A model generated the notes under the pieces. It was not told the origin of the DNA. It was given only the letters and a program-made list of their open reading frames with translations, and did no database searches. Shown here one piece after another: positions 42,743-50,272 of a stretch of DNA of 50,272 nucleotides (its first letter is position 1; each line of letters begins with the position of its first letter). Made by a program: the position numbers and the translations under genes. The DNA is from Bacteroidetes bacterium UBA7662 (lineage in GTDB: Bacteria > Bacteroidota > Bacteroidia > UBA7662): positions 1-50,272 of the forward strand of contig DLHS01000012.1 of the NCBI GenBank assembly GCA_002483345.1, in the 5' to 3' direction.

Positions 42743-44677
42743 CTAAGGAATGACTACTAAACGTTTATACTGTACCGCATTCCCTGATTTAAGCTCCAGC
42801 AAAACAACACCGGGGTAAGCCTGCAAATCCAGCTCTTTTGTTTCAAAAGCAGCAACCTTACAAAACTTATACAATTCACGTCCCTGTAAATCAAGGGCTC
42901 GTACCTCCACTGCCGCTGCACCGTTCTCTAAGCTCACCAAACCATCCGACGGATTAGGGTAAAGTCTGATATCGGACAAGTCAGCAGACGGCAATGCCGT
43001 GGCAAAACTTACCACTACAGGAGAGGGGTTACTGATATACTGATCGCAGCCGGAGACGACTCTTATGTAGTAGGAGGCATTTCCTGTGCTATCAACCCAG
43101 CTTCTCTGGTTAAAATCGGTTAGAATAGCTACTCTTGTAAAGGGGCTGCTGCTGGTATCTGCCAGCGATTTCCTGTAAACTTCATAGGCAACAAAAGAAG
43201 ACCGTTGTATGCGCAGTGAAGCGGTCAGGGTACTTATGCCTGGCAAAACCAGGAATGAGTCCAGCGGGGCTCCCCAAACCAGGGTAGCTGGATTCTGTTG
43301 CGAAATCCAGGCATTTGGAGTGGGCAAATGCGGCAATTCCATCATTCGGATGCGTACCGGCTGTTCAACCCGGTTATTTACTTCACAACGACCATCCCGG
43401 GCGGTCATTAGCAGATCAATTTCATGGATGGTGTCAAGACAGGAGCCCAATATCCGTTGGTTACAATCAACTACGGCACTTAACACTGCAGTCACCCCTC
43501 CCGAGGCCGTATAACCAATCCCCAGGGTGTCGGATTGATTGAGAATTGGTTGCGGAAGCATAAAGGTGGCACTGTTGTAAGCGCGTCCTACCGAAAACAA
43601 ACAGGGTGGTGCATTACAACCGATTCCGGGAAGACTGAACAAGCTTGTCTGTAACAAAGGCAGATAAATACTTACCGTAGTCTGGTTTCCCGCAGTAGTA
43701 TCCATTGCGGTTATTTCAGCAATCATTGTATCACGGGGATACAGATACAGGGTGCCTTGCTGATCGCCCCCCTGAATGCTTATCACCGGAGCTGTATTCC
43801 GGGCAACTCCTGTGGGTAACGGATTTACGAACTGAGGAAATTCAAGCTGCGTTACTGCTATCATTTGCCCGCAGCGATACGTTTTGAATACCAGGTTCAG
43901 GCTTTGACGACCAGTTGTTGCCCTGCTGAATTTTACCAATCCACGGTCTTCCTCAATGAGATCCCCCTGTTGCAGCAGTGCTCCGCTGAAAGGATTAGCC
44001 TGGCTGTAGCCTGAAGCAGGGCTCACAGCAACACTATCGGCCATCCAGGGCAGGATAAAATCATAATGTACGTCATCTCCGTTGAAATCAATTGCCTGAA
44101 AGCTTCTCAGTAGGGTATCCGTACTTACATAGCTGTAAATTTCGGGCAGGTTAACCGGCAGAGGTGTTGCGTCGGCATTCTGAAGCGGGGTAGATGAACC
44201 TCCATTGGAAAAAAAGGGATACATCCTGGCAACCAGATATAAATCAGGGGTTCCGTTGATATTGTCCATACCTGCACGGCAACATTCCGTATACGAAAAT
44301 TTAAAGCCTGTCAAAGGAATAAGGCCTGCCTGGGTGAAATCAACAGGTCGTGAAGAATAGCGCAAACCAACTACCCCATCCCCGTTTTGACAATTCATTG
44401 CGGGTAGTGAACCGCCTCCGGGAAGACAAAGATCATTCAGGTGCATGGTATCCACCCGGTAAACCCAAATGGCAGGGATGCCAGGCACAGATGTTTGAAG
44501 TACCAGACTGTCGGGAGCGGATGGCCCGCTGCAATCTCTGATCAGAAAAAGGTGAAATTCATAATGTGTATTCCAGACCGGATTATATAAAATAGCACCT
44601 CCAAGCGTACTACCCGCTTTTGATTCGAGGCCGGTATACAAAAGAGAAACCAGCATTATCCAGAGAATTTTCTTCAT
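42743..44677 (-). CDS. Secreted protein with T9SS type A sorting domain
   Basis: 644 residues. Signal peptide about 1-21. Then a large region (about 22-480) with the RDCSGP, YTECCRAGMDNI and QAIDFNGDDVHY segments found in secreted Bacteroidota surface proteins, a fibronectin-III-like stretch (about 480-565), and a C-terminal sorting domain (about 570-644) starting IRLYPNPSDGLVSL and ending YKRLVVIP. Such proteins cross the outer membrane by the type IX system and are often attached to the surface. Function unknown. Confidence 0.82.
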   Translation of the reverse strand: MKKILWIMLVSLLYTGLESKAGSTLGGAILYNPVWNTHYEFHLFLIRDCSGPSAPDSLVLQTSVPGIPAIWVYRVDTMHLNDLCLPGGGSLPAMNCQNGDGVVGLRYSSRPVDFTQAGLIPLTGFKFSYTECCRAGMDNINGTPDLYLVARMYPFFSNGGSSTPLQNADATPLPVNLPEIYSYVSTDTLLRSFQAIDFNGDDVHYDFILPWMADSVAVSPASGYSQANPFSGALLQQGDLIEEDRGLVKFSRATTGRQSLNLVFKTYRCGQMIAVTQLEFPQFVNPLPTGVARNTAPVISIQGGDQQGTLYLYPRDTMIAEITAMDTTAGNQTTVSIYLPLLQTSLFSLPGIGCNAPPCLFSVGRAYNSATFMLPQPILNQSDTLGIGYTASGGVTAVLSAVVDCNQRILGSCLDTIHEIDLLMTARDGRCEVNNRVEQPVRIRMMELPHLPTPNAWISQQNPATLVWGAPLDSFLVLPGISTLTASLRIQRSSFVAYEVYRKSLADTSSSPFTRVAILTDFNQRSWVDSTGNASYYIRVVSGCDQYISNPSPVVVSFATALPSADLSDIRLYPNPSDGLVSLENGAAAVEVRALDLQGRELYKFCKVAAFETKELDLQAYPGVVLLELKSGNAVQYKRLVVIP

Positions 44678-44735
44678 GGAAAGTTATTTTTCAAGCAAAT
44701 TAAGGGAATATGCATGCTTAACACATTAAAATACC

Positions 44736-44779
44736 TTAAATGCAAAGACCCCGACATGTGTCGGGGTCTTTGCATTTAA
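44736..44779. terminator. Terminator between acyl-CoA dehydrogenase and T9SS genes
   Basis: A 21-bp perfect inverted repeat (TTAAATGCAAAGACCCCGACA and complement) around a 2-nt centre. It follows the leftward dehydrogenase stop (44795) by 15 nt and ends that transcript, insulating the T9SS gene. Confidence 0.9.
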
Positions 44780-44794
44780 ACAGCATCCCTGATT

Positions 44795-45973
44795 TTACCG
44801 GAAAGCACTGATACCGGTAATATCCATACCGGTGATCAGCAAATGGATGTCATGGGTGCCTTCGTAGGTTACGACCGACTCCAGGTTCATCATATGGCGC
44901 ATAATCGGGTATTCTCCTGTAATACCCATGCCGCCATGAATCTGGCGGGCCTCGCGGGCAATCTGCAGCGCTATCTCCACATTATTACGCTTAGCCATGG
45001 AAATCTGGGCTGTAGAAGCACGGTCCTCATTTTTGAGAACCCCCAAACGCCAGGTCAGGAGTTGCGCCTTGGTGATTTCTGTCAGCATCTCCGCCAGTTT
45101 CTTCTGGGTAAGCTGGAAACCACCAATGGGTTTGTCGAACTGAATCCGTTCTATCGAATAGTTTTTCGCAGAATCGTAGCAATCCATGGCTGCACCCAAC
45201 GCTCCCCAGGCAATGCCGTAACGGGCAGAATCGAGACAGCCCATCGGGCCTTTCAGTCCTGATACATTGGGCAGGAGATTCTCTTTGGGGACTTTCACAT
45301 TGTCGAATACCAGCTCACCGGTAGCGGAAGCCCGCAGACTCCATTTACCATGGGTTTCGGGTGTAGAAAAGCCAGGCATACCCCGCTCTACGATGAGTCC
45401 GTGAATTTTACCGGCTTCATTTTTCGCCCAGACTACCGCGATATCCGCAAAAGGCGCATTGGAAATCCACATTTTGGCACCATTCAGCAGGTAATGGTCG
45501 CCCATATCTTTAAAATTGGTTACCATACCTCCGGGGTTTGAGCCAAAGTCAGGTTCTGTAAGACCAAAACAACCCATCAGCTCACCACTGGCCAGTTTAG
45601 GCAGGTATTTCCGGCGTTGCTCTTCCGAGCCATATTTATAGATGGGGTACATGACAAGCGATCCCTGCACCGAAGCAGTCGACCGGATACCGGAATCACA
45701 GCGTTCCAGTTCCTGCATGATGATACCATAGCTGATCTGATCCATACCACCACAACCGTATTCTACAGGCAGACTGGGGCCGAAAGCGCCTATAGATCCC
45801 AATCCCTTAAGAATATGTTTAGGGAATTCAGCACGCTGTGCATAGTCTTCGATGATGGGGCTCAATTCCTTTTTAACCCAACTGCGTACGGCATCACGCA
45901 CCAGTTTGTGCTCTTCGGTCAACAGCTCATCCAATAAATAATGATCGGGATGCTGATAATTGTCGGTTCTCAT
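44795..45973 (-). CDS. Acyl-CoA dehydrogenase, glutaryl-CoA dehydrogenase-like
   Basis: 392 residues from the ATG at 45973; a longer reading to 46048 runs past the promoter box. The three acyl-CoA dehydrogenase domains are seen: N-terminal helices, the FGLTEPDFGSNPGGMVT FAD/substrate segment, and the C-terminal QIHGGMGITGEYPIMRH helix followed by TYEGTHDIH, with the catalytic base at about Glu371. The likeness to the glutaryl-CoA dehydrogenase branch (oxidative decarboxylation to crotonyl-CoA) is from memory; other short-chain substrates are possible. -7 box TAAATTTG on the minus strand at 46004-45997. Confidence 0.9.
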   Translation of the reverse strand: MRTDNYQHPDHYLLDELLTEEHKLVRDAVRSWVKKELSPIIEDYAQRAEFPKHILKGLGSIGAFGPSLPVEYGCGGMDQISYGIIMQELERCDSGIRSTASVQGSLVMYPIYKYGSEEQRRKYLPKLASGELMGCFGLTEPDFGSNPGGMVTNFKDMGDHYLLNGAKMWISNAPFADIAVVWAKNEAGKIHGLIVERGMPGFSTPETHGKWSLRASATGELVFDNVKVPKENLLPNVSGLKGPMGCLDSARYGIAWGALGAAMDCYDSAKNYSIERIQFDKPIGGFQLTQKKLAEMLTEITKAQLLTWRLGVLKNEDRASTAQISMAKRNNVEIALQIAREARQIHGGMGITGEYPIMRHMMNLESVVTYEGTHDIHLLITGMDITGISAFR

Positions 45974-45996
45974 GAAAGCTTTTTTGAAATTTGAAA

Positions 45997-46004
45997 CAAA
46001 TTTA
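45997..46004 (-). promoter_or_regulatory. -7 box of the acyl-CoA dehydrogenase gene
   Basis: TAAATTTG on the minus strand, 23 nt before the ATG at 45973. The upstream TTG is weak (27 nt away). It supports the shorter start. Confidence 0.45.
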
Positions 46005-46054
46005 CGCTTTCCACCCTTTTGAAGGTGGTCACAAACAGCATAAAGCACAACGAT

Positions 46055-46390
46055 ATGGGTAAAATTGTTTTAGAAGGTATGGAGTTTTATGCTTTTCACG
46101 GTGTACACCCTGAAGAGCGCAGCATTGGCGGCCGGTATCTGGTGGATGTGGAAATATTTTATCCCCTCGAAAGTATCACCGATCAGCTCAGCGATACGGC
46201 AGATTATACCCTTATTTATGGTATCGTTGCCCGTCACATGCATCAACCTGCCAATCTCATCGAATTTGTGGCTGTACAAATTAAAAATGAAATCAGCACC
46301 CGCTTCCCGGGCTGCCAAAGCCTGGTACGGGTTTCTAAACTGGCCCCTCCCGTGGGTGGCCCGCTGAGCCGGACTTATGTAGAAGTATAA
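46055..46390 (+). CDS. folB: Dihydroneopterin aldolase
   Basis: Catalyses the aldol cleavage of dihydroneopterin in folate synthesis. 111 residues from the ATG at 46055: the opening IVLEGMEFYAFHGVHPEE carries the active-site Glu, and the C-terminal VSKLAPPVGG carries the Lys that activates the pterin. The longer reading to 46019 adds unrelated residues. No other folate gene is nearby. It is 32 nt before the methyltransferase gene. Confidence 0.93.
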   Translation: MGKIVLEGMEFYAFHGVHPEERSIGGRYLVDVEIFYPLESITDQLSDTADYTLIYGIVARHMHQPANLIEFVAVQIKNEISTRFPGCQSLVRVSKLAPPVGGPLSRTYVEV

Positions 46391-46422
46391 CAGCACAAGC
46401 CGGAAAATCTTATTTTCGCTTC

Positions 46423-47184
46423 ATGATTCAGACAGCCGAACGTTCCTCTGCTCAGGACGCCTCCGAAAACCCGATTTATCAGCGCCACATCATCGCTTAC
46501 CGCGAAGCTGCCAAACGTATCAGCGGTGCCTTGCTGGAAGTAGGTTGTGGCGAAGGCTACGGCATTCAGCACCTTGCAGCGGCGGCCGGTAGTTATCTGG
46601 GAATAGATAAATTTCCGACCACCGTAGAAAATCTGCCGGCACATGCGGAAATACGACAACTGGAAGTCCCTCCTTTTAAAGGTATTGCTGACCACAGCTT
46701 TGATTTTGTGGTGACTTTTCAGGTCATCGAACACATTGAAAACGATTTATTGTTTCTGCAGGAGATTAAACGCGTGCTGAAACCCGGCGGCCAGCTCATA
46801 CTCACTACCCCTAACCGGCTGATGTCGCTGAGTCGTAACCCATGGCATGTCCGCGAATACAAGCCGGTTGAAATGCGCACCATACTCGAAAGAGTATTTC
46901 CACAGGTTGACCTTCAGGCAGTTTATGGGAATGAAAAAGTGATGCACTACTACGAAGAAAACAAAGCATCCGTCCGCAAATTCACCCGCTTCGATATTTT
47001 TAATCTGCAATACCGGCTTCCCCGCCGTTTATTGCAGATTCCATACGACCTGGCCAACCGTATGAACAGGCGTATGCTTCAAAATCAACATACCGGTCTG
47101 GTCAATGACATCACCGCCGACGACTATTTTATTGCGCCGGTAGCTGACAATTGTCTCGATTATTTCGCGATTTGTACAGCATAG
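46423..47184 (+). CDS. Class I SAM-dependent methyltransferase
   Basis: 253 residues. The SAM-binding motif I LLEVGCGEGYG (37-47), the acidic end of strand 2 in YLGIDKFP, and motif post-I SFDFVVTFQVIEHIEND identify the Methyltransf_11/25 fold. The LKPGGQLILTTPN segment follows. The substrate is not apparent. A TATTTTCG box at 46411-46418 lies 4 nt before the ATG; alternatively it is co-transcribed with folB. Confidence 0.88.
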   Translation: MIQTAERSSAQDASENPIYQRHIIAYREAAKRISGALLEVGCGEGYGIQHLAAAAGSYLGIDKFPTTVENLPAHAEIRQLEVPPFKGIADHSFDFVVTFQVIEHIENDLLFLQEIKRVLKPGGQLILTTPNRLMSLSRNPWHVREYKPVEMRTILERVFPQVDLQAVYGNEKVMHYYEENKASVRKFTRFDIFNLQYRLPRRLLQIPYDLANRMNRRMLQNQHTGLVNDITADDYFIAPVADNCLDYFAICTA

Positions 47185-47251
47185 CTGTTTAACAAATGAA
47201 ACAATACCCTGTTTTGGGTATAGCACCCCTGCTTCTTAGTACTTAGCTTTG

Positions 47252-47409
47252 ATTACCAAGTTAAACCTGTGAGAACTACCTCTTGTAGTTGATTTACAGT
47301 AAAAGGCAGTTGAAATGATGATTCATAAGAACTGCTGAAAATGTCAAAGGTCTGTAAAAGACTGATCGTTCATGGTTGAACCTCCTGCTGAGAAGCAGGA
47401 GGTTTTTTT
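47252..47409 (+). ncRNA. Candidate structured small RNA
   Basis: A putative transcript of about 150 nt from the TAGCTTTG box to the intrinsic terminator. Stems: AACTAC/GTAGTT; GCAGTT/AACTGC; GTCT/AGAC with loop GTAAA; GTTCA/TGAAC; then the terminator. No open frame of note. It is not 4.5S, tmRNA or RNase P by any core motif I can see. Weak point: no TTG at 19-21 nt; the nearest TTTTG is 27 nt upstream. It could also be a 3' extension of the methyltransferase mRNA. Confidence 0.3.
47379..47409 (+). terminator. Intrinsic terminator
   Basis: An 11-bp stem AACCTCCTGCT / AGCAGGAGGTT with loop GAGA and a T run. It lies 195 nt past the methyltransferase stop. Confidence 0.9.
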
Positions 47410-47478
47410 ATGCATAATACCCTGGATACGGTATACAAATTACACCAATACGGGTAAACCGGATGGTCGTATGACCAG

Positions 47479-47486
47479 TAATTTTG
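47479..47486 (+). promoter_or_regulatory. -7 box of the 47508 lipoprotein gene
   Basis: TAATTTTG, 21 nt before the ATG at 47508. It shows that the earlier in-frame start at 47484 cannot be used. No clear TTG upstream. Confidence 0.45.
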
Positions 47487-47507
47487 GTTAAATCAAAAAC
47501 CTACCTT

Positions 47508-47987
47508 ATGAAAAACAAACTCCTATCAGGTCTCCTGCTGTTGGTTGTGGTTGCCATCAGTGCTTGTGAAAAAGAGGAAGAAGATCCTTACGGGGCACAT
47601 TGCGAAGCACCTGCAGGTACCATTTGTACAACCATTGGCACAACTGCTATGAGTGGCCCTGCGATCTGGCGTCGCGTAGGTACCCAAAACCGATTCAGAA
47701 TAGATTTCCAGTCCGGCAATCAGAATGTTGAAATAGACATTTACGTGCCTGACTCTGTCCTGTATGGCAATACTTATACCTTCAAAAGCGATATGTCGAC
47801 GAACTCGGCTGTCTTTACTTTTTATGATGGTACCGATGAGTGGATGGCCACCTCCGGCGATGTAACCATCACAAGTACAGCGAATGACCTGGTTACAGGA
47901 ACCTTTTTCGGCATTGTAACCAAGGATGGATCTACAGAAACGATGACGGTTAAATCGAGCTCTATCAGTAGTATTCCAAAGCAATAG
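47508..47987 (+). CDS. Predicted lipoprotein, unknown
   Basis: 159 residues with an SPII signal peptide and lipobox ISAC (Cys20), followed by an acidic EKEEEDP linker. Cys residues in HCEAPAGTICTTIG may form a disulfide. The rest is beta-rich (NRFRIDFQSGNQNVEIDIYVPD, MATSGDVTITST). No family is recognised. Its TAG stop overlaps the first bases of a 233-bp inverted-repeat element. Confidence 0.7.
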   Translation: MKNKLLSGLLLLVVVAISACEKEEEDPYGAHCEAPAGTICTTIGTTAMSGPAIWRRVGTQNRFRIDFQSGNQNVEIDIYVPDSVLYGNTYTFKSDMSTNSAVFTFYDGTDEWMATSGDVTITSTANDLVTGTFFGIVTKDGSTETMTVKSSSISSIPKQ

Positions 47988-48218
47988 ACAACGAGATTTC
48001 GAGAGGCGAGAGGGGGATTTCCCTGCTGCCTTGGTCCGGCGGTTTTATAACGCAGCGTAAACGGAGTTTCGGGAGTTACACGGCGTCAGGGAAAACCCGC
48101 AACAACGCCGCACGCACAAAAAAAAGTCTCGCCCTCTCGCTTCTCGAGATCTGAAAAAAAACTACCGCAACAACGCCGCAGACACAAAAAGTCTCGCCCT
48201 CTCGAAATCTCAATGTCT
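47986..48218. repeat. Inverted-repeat-bounded element, copy A
   Basis: 233 bp. Left end AGACAACGAGATTTCGAGAG, right end CTCTCGAAATCTCAATGTCT: terminal inverted repeats of about 25 bp with two mismatches and one gap. Inner inverted repeat TTTCCCTG / CAGGGAAA. It also holds two direct repeats (48097-48139 and 48165-48204) made of CCGCAACAACGCCGCA followed by GTCTCGCCCTCTCG. The left end overlaps the lipoprotein stop; the right end stops 2 nt before the antiporter stop. No gene lies inside. Confidence 0.8.
48097..48204. repeat. Direct repeat pair inside element A
   Basis: CCGCAACAACGCCGCA at 48097-48112 and 48165-48180, each followed by an A-rich run and GTCTCGCCCTCTCG (48126-48139, 48191-48204). 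The first unit ends in CTCGAGATCT where the second has CTCAATGTCT, as if the right end of the element had been duplicated. Confidence 0.75.
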
Positions 48219-48220
48219 GA

Positions 48221-49684
48221 TCAGCTCATTCCCAACTTACCTTTGGCCACTTCCAGCCACTGTTCACTATCCGCCATAAGTTTAAGCTGGTCGCCGGCTT
48301 CCAGGCGGGTGGTGCCGTTGGGGGTCAGAAATTTGCCATTCCGCTGAACAAGCACTATCAAAGCGGTTTTTGGCAGGCCCAATGCCATAATTTCTTTACC
48401 TATGATCGGATTATCCGGTCTGATGACCACCTCCACCAGCACATTTTTCATCTGGTCACCCAACTCCAGATCGAGGGCAAAACGTCGCTTTTTGGTGGCA
48501 GGGACAGACAACCCCAGAAAATCGGCAAAAAGTGTAAGGGTAGTGCCCTGAAGTAAAACAGAACTTAACGCGATGAAAAAAACCAGGTGAAATATTTCAT
48601 CTGCCTTTTGTATACCAGACAAAAGCGGATAAGTAGCAAAAATGATGGGGACAGCACCTCTCAGCCCTACCCAGGATATAAAAATTCTTTCCTTTCTCCT
48701 CAGGTGGAAAAACGACATGCTGATATAGACTGCCAGCGGGCGCGCGATAAACATCAGGAAAAGGGCGATGAGCAGGCCGGTTCCGGCGATGGGGACAATT
48801 TTACTCGGATATACCAGCAGACCCAGGGTTAAGAACATCACAATCTGCATCAGCCAGGCCAGGCCATCGAAGTATTGAATGAGCGTTTTTTTATGAACGA
48901 AGCTCCTGTTACCCAAAACAACTGCCGCCAGATAGATGGCCAGAAAACCATTACCCCCGACAAAATCGGTGGCAGCAAAGGTGAAAAACGCCAATGCCAT
49001 CAGTAAAACCGTATACAGCCCTTCTACCTCCAGCCTGATCCGGTTCATGATAAAAACCATGGCAAAGCCCATCCCCAGGCCAATGCCTGTACCTAAACTC
49101 ATTTGTACCAGAAAGCCGGGAATCAGCCCCCAGGCAGTGGCATCGGGTTGCTGCACCAGTTGAATCATGGCGATGGTCAGGAAGTAGGCCATGGGGTCGT
49201 TGCTGCCGCTTTCCAGCTCTAGCAAAGGGCGTAGTCCCCCCTTGAGACCAATACTTTTCGTCCTTAAAATTGAAAATACAGCGGCCGCATCTGTGGATGA
49301 TACAATGGCCCCCAACAAGACCCCTTCGGTAAAACTGAAATCGGTTAACAGCCACACAAAAACCCCGACACTCAGCGCTGTAATCAATACACCCAACGTT
49401 GACAACACCACCCCTTTGCGGAGTACGGGTTTGATACTCTCCCACTTGGTTTCAAGTCCCCCCGAAAAAAGAATAAAAGTGAGTGAAACAACGCCTAAAA
49501 ACTGGGTAATGGCAGGATCGTTGAAATAAATACCGCCCAAACCATCAGAGCCTGCGAGCATGCCGACACCCAAAAAAATCACCAGTGCCGGAATGCCATA
49601 CCGGAAACTGGTCTTACTGGCAACCACGCTAAGCAACAACAACAGGGAGCCTATCAGTAATATGTTTTCAGTGGAGAATTTCAC
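48221..49684 (-). CDS. Potassium/proton antiporter, NhaP2/CvrA type
   Basis: 487 residues, starting at GTG 49684. About 12-13 helices (1-390) of the CPA1 Na+(K+)/H+ exchanger type, with the conserved ELESGSNDPMAYFL and DAAAVFS segments carrying the acidic ion-binding residues. The C-terminal cytoplasmic part (about 400-487) is a TrkA_C (RCK_C) domain, typical of NhaP2/CvrA. It probably exports K+ or Na+ in exchange for H+. It is transcribed alone, with a 233-bp repeat element on each side. Confidence 0.9.
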   Translation of the reverse strand: MKFSTENILLIGSLLLLLSVVASKTSFRYGIPALVIFLGVGMLAGSDGLGGIYFNDPAITQFLGVVSLTFILFSGGLETKWESIKPVLRKGVVLSTLGVLITALSVGVFVWLLTDFSFTEGVLLGAIVSSTDAAAVFSILRTKSIGLKGGLRPLLELESGSNDPMAYFLTIAMIQLVQQPDATAWGLIPGFLVQMSLGTGIGLGMGFAMVFIMNRIRLEVEGLYTVLLMALAFFTFAATDFVGGNGFLAIYLAAVVLGNRSFVHKKTLIQYFDGLAWLMQIVMFLTLGLLVYPSKIVPIAGTGLLIALFLMFIARPLAVYISMSFFHLRRKERIFISWVGLRGAVPIIFATYPLLSGIQKADEIFHLVFFIALSSVLLQGTTLTLFADFLGLSVPATKKRRFALDLELGDQMKNVLVEVVIRPDNPIIGKEIMALGLPKTALIVLVQRNGKFLTPNGTTRLEAGDQLKLMADSEQWLEVAKGKLGMS

Positions 49685-49734
49685 GGCTCCACAAAATACA
49701 AAGCAAAAGCCGGGTATGGTGCACTGATTGGCTT

Positions 49735-49967
49735 AGACATTGAGATTTTGAGAGGGGCTTTCCCTGATGCTAAGGCCTGTCTTTCTCGATACGGTTTGCC
49801 TTGCTTATTTTTGTGGAAAACCTACTCGAAATGACAGTCCCGACAAATCCCGCGTAAATTATACCAATCATAAAAATCCGTGTCCCATCGCAACTGATAG
49901 TTAACGAGGAATGCATGGAGTTTGGAAAACCCGTCTCGCACTCTCACCTCTCGAAATCTCAATGTCT
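49735..49967. repeat. Inverted-repeat-bounded element, copy B
   Basis: 233 bp, the same length as copy A. Left end AGACATTGAGATTTTGAGAG, right end CTCTCGAAATCTCAATGTCT (one mismatch in 21 bp). Both ends match those of copy A, and GGCTTTCCCTG after the left end and GGAAAACCCG before the right end recur; the middle is different. The right end overlaps the TAG stop of the T9SS cargo gene. Confidence 0.8.
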
Positions 49968-50272
49968 ATCGCATCACCGCAAACATCCCCGTCAACTGCT
50001 TCCCTTCCGGTAAAACCAGGTTGAAGTAGTAACTCCCGCTCTCCAGCTCATTCGGTTCCCAGTCGTTGTTGTAGGCTGTATGGCTGTACACCTGCTGACC
50101 CCAGCGGTTGAAGACCTGTAGTTTGCTTCCCGGGTAGAATTCCAGGTTCTCCACATAAAAACGGTCATTTATCCCATCTCCGTTGGGTGTCACCACATTG
50201 AAGGTTTTTACTTCTCTTACAGGTACTTCAAAAGGCACCCAGTTGGAATAGGAACGGTACAACCCGTCGGGG
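49966..50272 (-). CDS. T9SS type B cargo protein, C-terminal part (partial)
   Basis: The 3' end of a larger gene that continues past the right edge; the reading frame is open to the last base. The visible 102 residues hold the gliding-motility-associated (type B) sorting domain: FNVVTPNGDGINDRF, FYPGSKLQVFNRWGQQVY, NDWEPNELESGSYYFNLVL. Type B cargo is secreted by the type IX system and usually needs a PorP/SprF-like partner for surface display, which would be expected beside this gene outside the window. Confidence 0.9.
   Translation of the reverse strand, partial: PDGLYRSYSNWVPFEVPVREVKTFNVVTPNGDGINDRFYVENLEFYPGSKLQVFNRWGQQVYSHTAYNNDWEPNELESGSYYFNLVLPEGKQLTGMFAVMR

Larger units (their letters stand above)
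47185..47507. other. Intergenic stretch with promoter box, hairpin chain and terminator
   Basis: 323 bp without a gene. It contains an exact -7 box TAGCTTTG (47244-47251), four short hairpins (47274-47290, 47306-47335, 47350-47362, 47368-47381), a terminator (47379-47409) and, further on, the -7 box TAATTTTG (47479-47486) of the next gene. Confidence 0.6.

Noticed and set aside
47185..47507. tRNA or tmRNA in the hairpin region
   Set aside because: No cloverleaf with T-arm GTTCGAATC-type sequence, no acceptor stem pairing and no tag reading frame with a CCA-type end was found.
48221..49684. Composite transposon carrying the antiporter
   Set aside because: The two flanking elements have no transposase, their middles differ, and no target duplication is visible around the whole segment; they look like separate copies of a repeat family.

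Overview
The window comes from a Bacteroidota chromosome of roughly even base composition. Evidence: proteins with type IX secretion (T9SS) sorting domains (42743-44677 and the right edge), a DUF5723 outer-membrane protein, a DUF2795 protein, a BtuB-like TonB receptor, an SPII-lipoprotein repertoire with LxxC boxes, and promoter-like sequences of the Bacteroidota type (TTTG/TTG, 19-21 nt, TAnnTTTG) upstream of many genes. A gliding or non-gliding environmental lineage near Saprospiria/Chitinophagia is an inference; no rRNA gene lies in the window to settle it. No tRNA, rRNA, CRISPR array, integrase, transposase, phage gene or recognised defence system was seen.

Layout. 1-125: tandem leftward promoter-like sites for something off the left edge. 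207-2101: leftward CoA-binding protein and COG2509 FAD enzyme. 2276-4497: dnaB and ung. 4501-7945: leftward lipoprotein plus DUF5723 barrel. 8045-12479: rightward DUF423, aminotransferase, heptose kinase-like and TrkH. 12476-13720: leftward orphan ABC permease. 13829-15635: queA and terC. 15636-16059: repeat-rich non-coding stretch. 16060-18697: leftward DUF2795 and the compact plsC-gatC-ABC ATPase-pduO group. 18793-22922: trpS, deoxynucleoside kinase, GT39 transferase, lipoprotein, Dps. 22999-30867: leftward pyrophosphatase, CAP protein, racemase-like enzyme/GNAT/symporter cluster, glycolate oxidase-like enzyme. 30974-32233: pyruvate dehydrogenase E2. 32338-34473: leftward secreted unknown and thioredoxin-like protein. 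34678-39386: rightward small secreted protein, HlyD adaptor, ABC ATPase, ABC permease (tripartite export set). 39617-40864: small membrane protein and SDR. 40852-45973: leftward TonB receptor, T9SS cargo, acyl-CoA dehydrogenase. 46055-47987: folB, methyltransferase, a possible structured RNA, lipoprotein. 48221-49684: K+/H+-type antiporter between two 233-bp inverted-repeat-bounded elements. 49966-50272: 3' end of a T9SS type-B cargo gene.

Most of this is housekeeping and envelope biology: replication and uracil repair, tRNA modification and charging, pyruvate oxidation, energy-coupled ion transport (H+/Na+-pyrophosphatase, TrkH, antiporter), and export. I found no clear new multi-gene system. 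The least explained signals are non-coding: (a) two equal-length elements with matching terminal inverted repeats flanking the antiporter gene, (b) a 104-bp tandem repeat full of GGGAACGCT words, (c) a chain of hairpins ending in a terminator at about 47252-47410, and (d) promoter -10-like boxes sitting only 4-8 nt before the start codons of dnaB, plsC and a few others, which predicts leaderless mRNAs. Product assignments rest on motif recognition from memory, without database searches.
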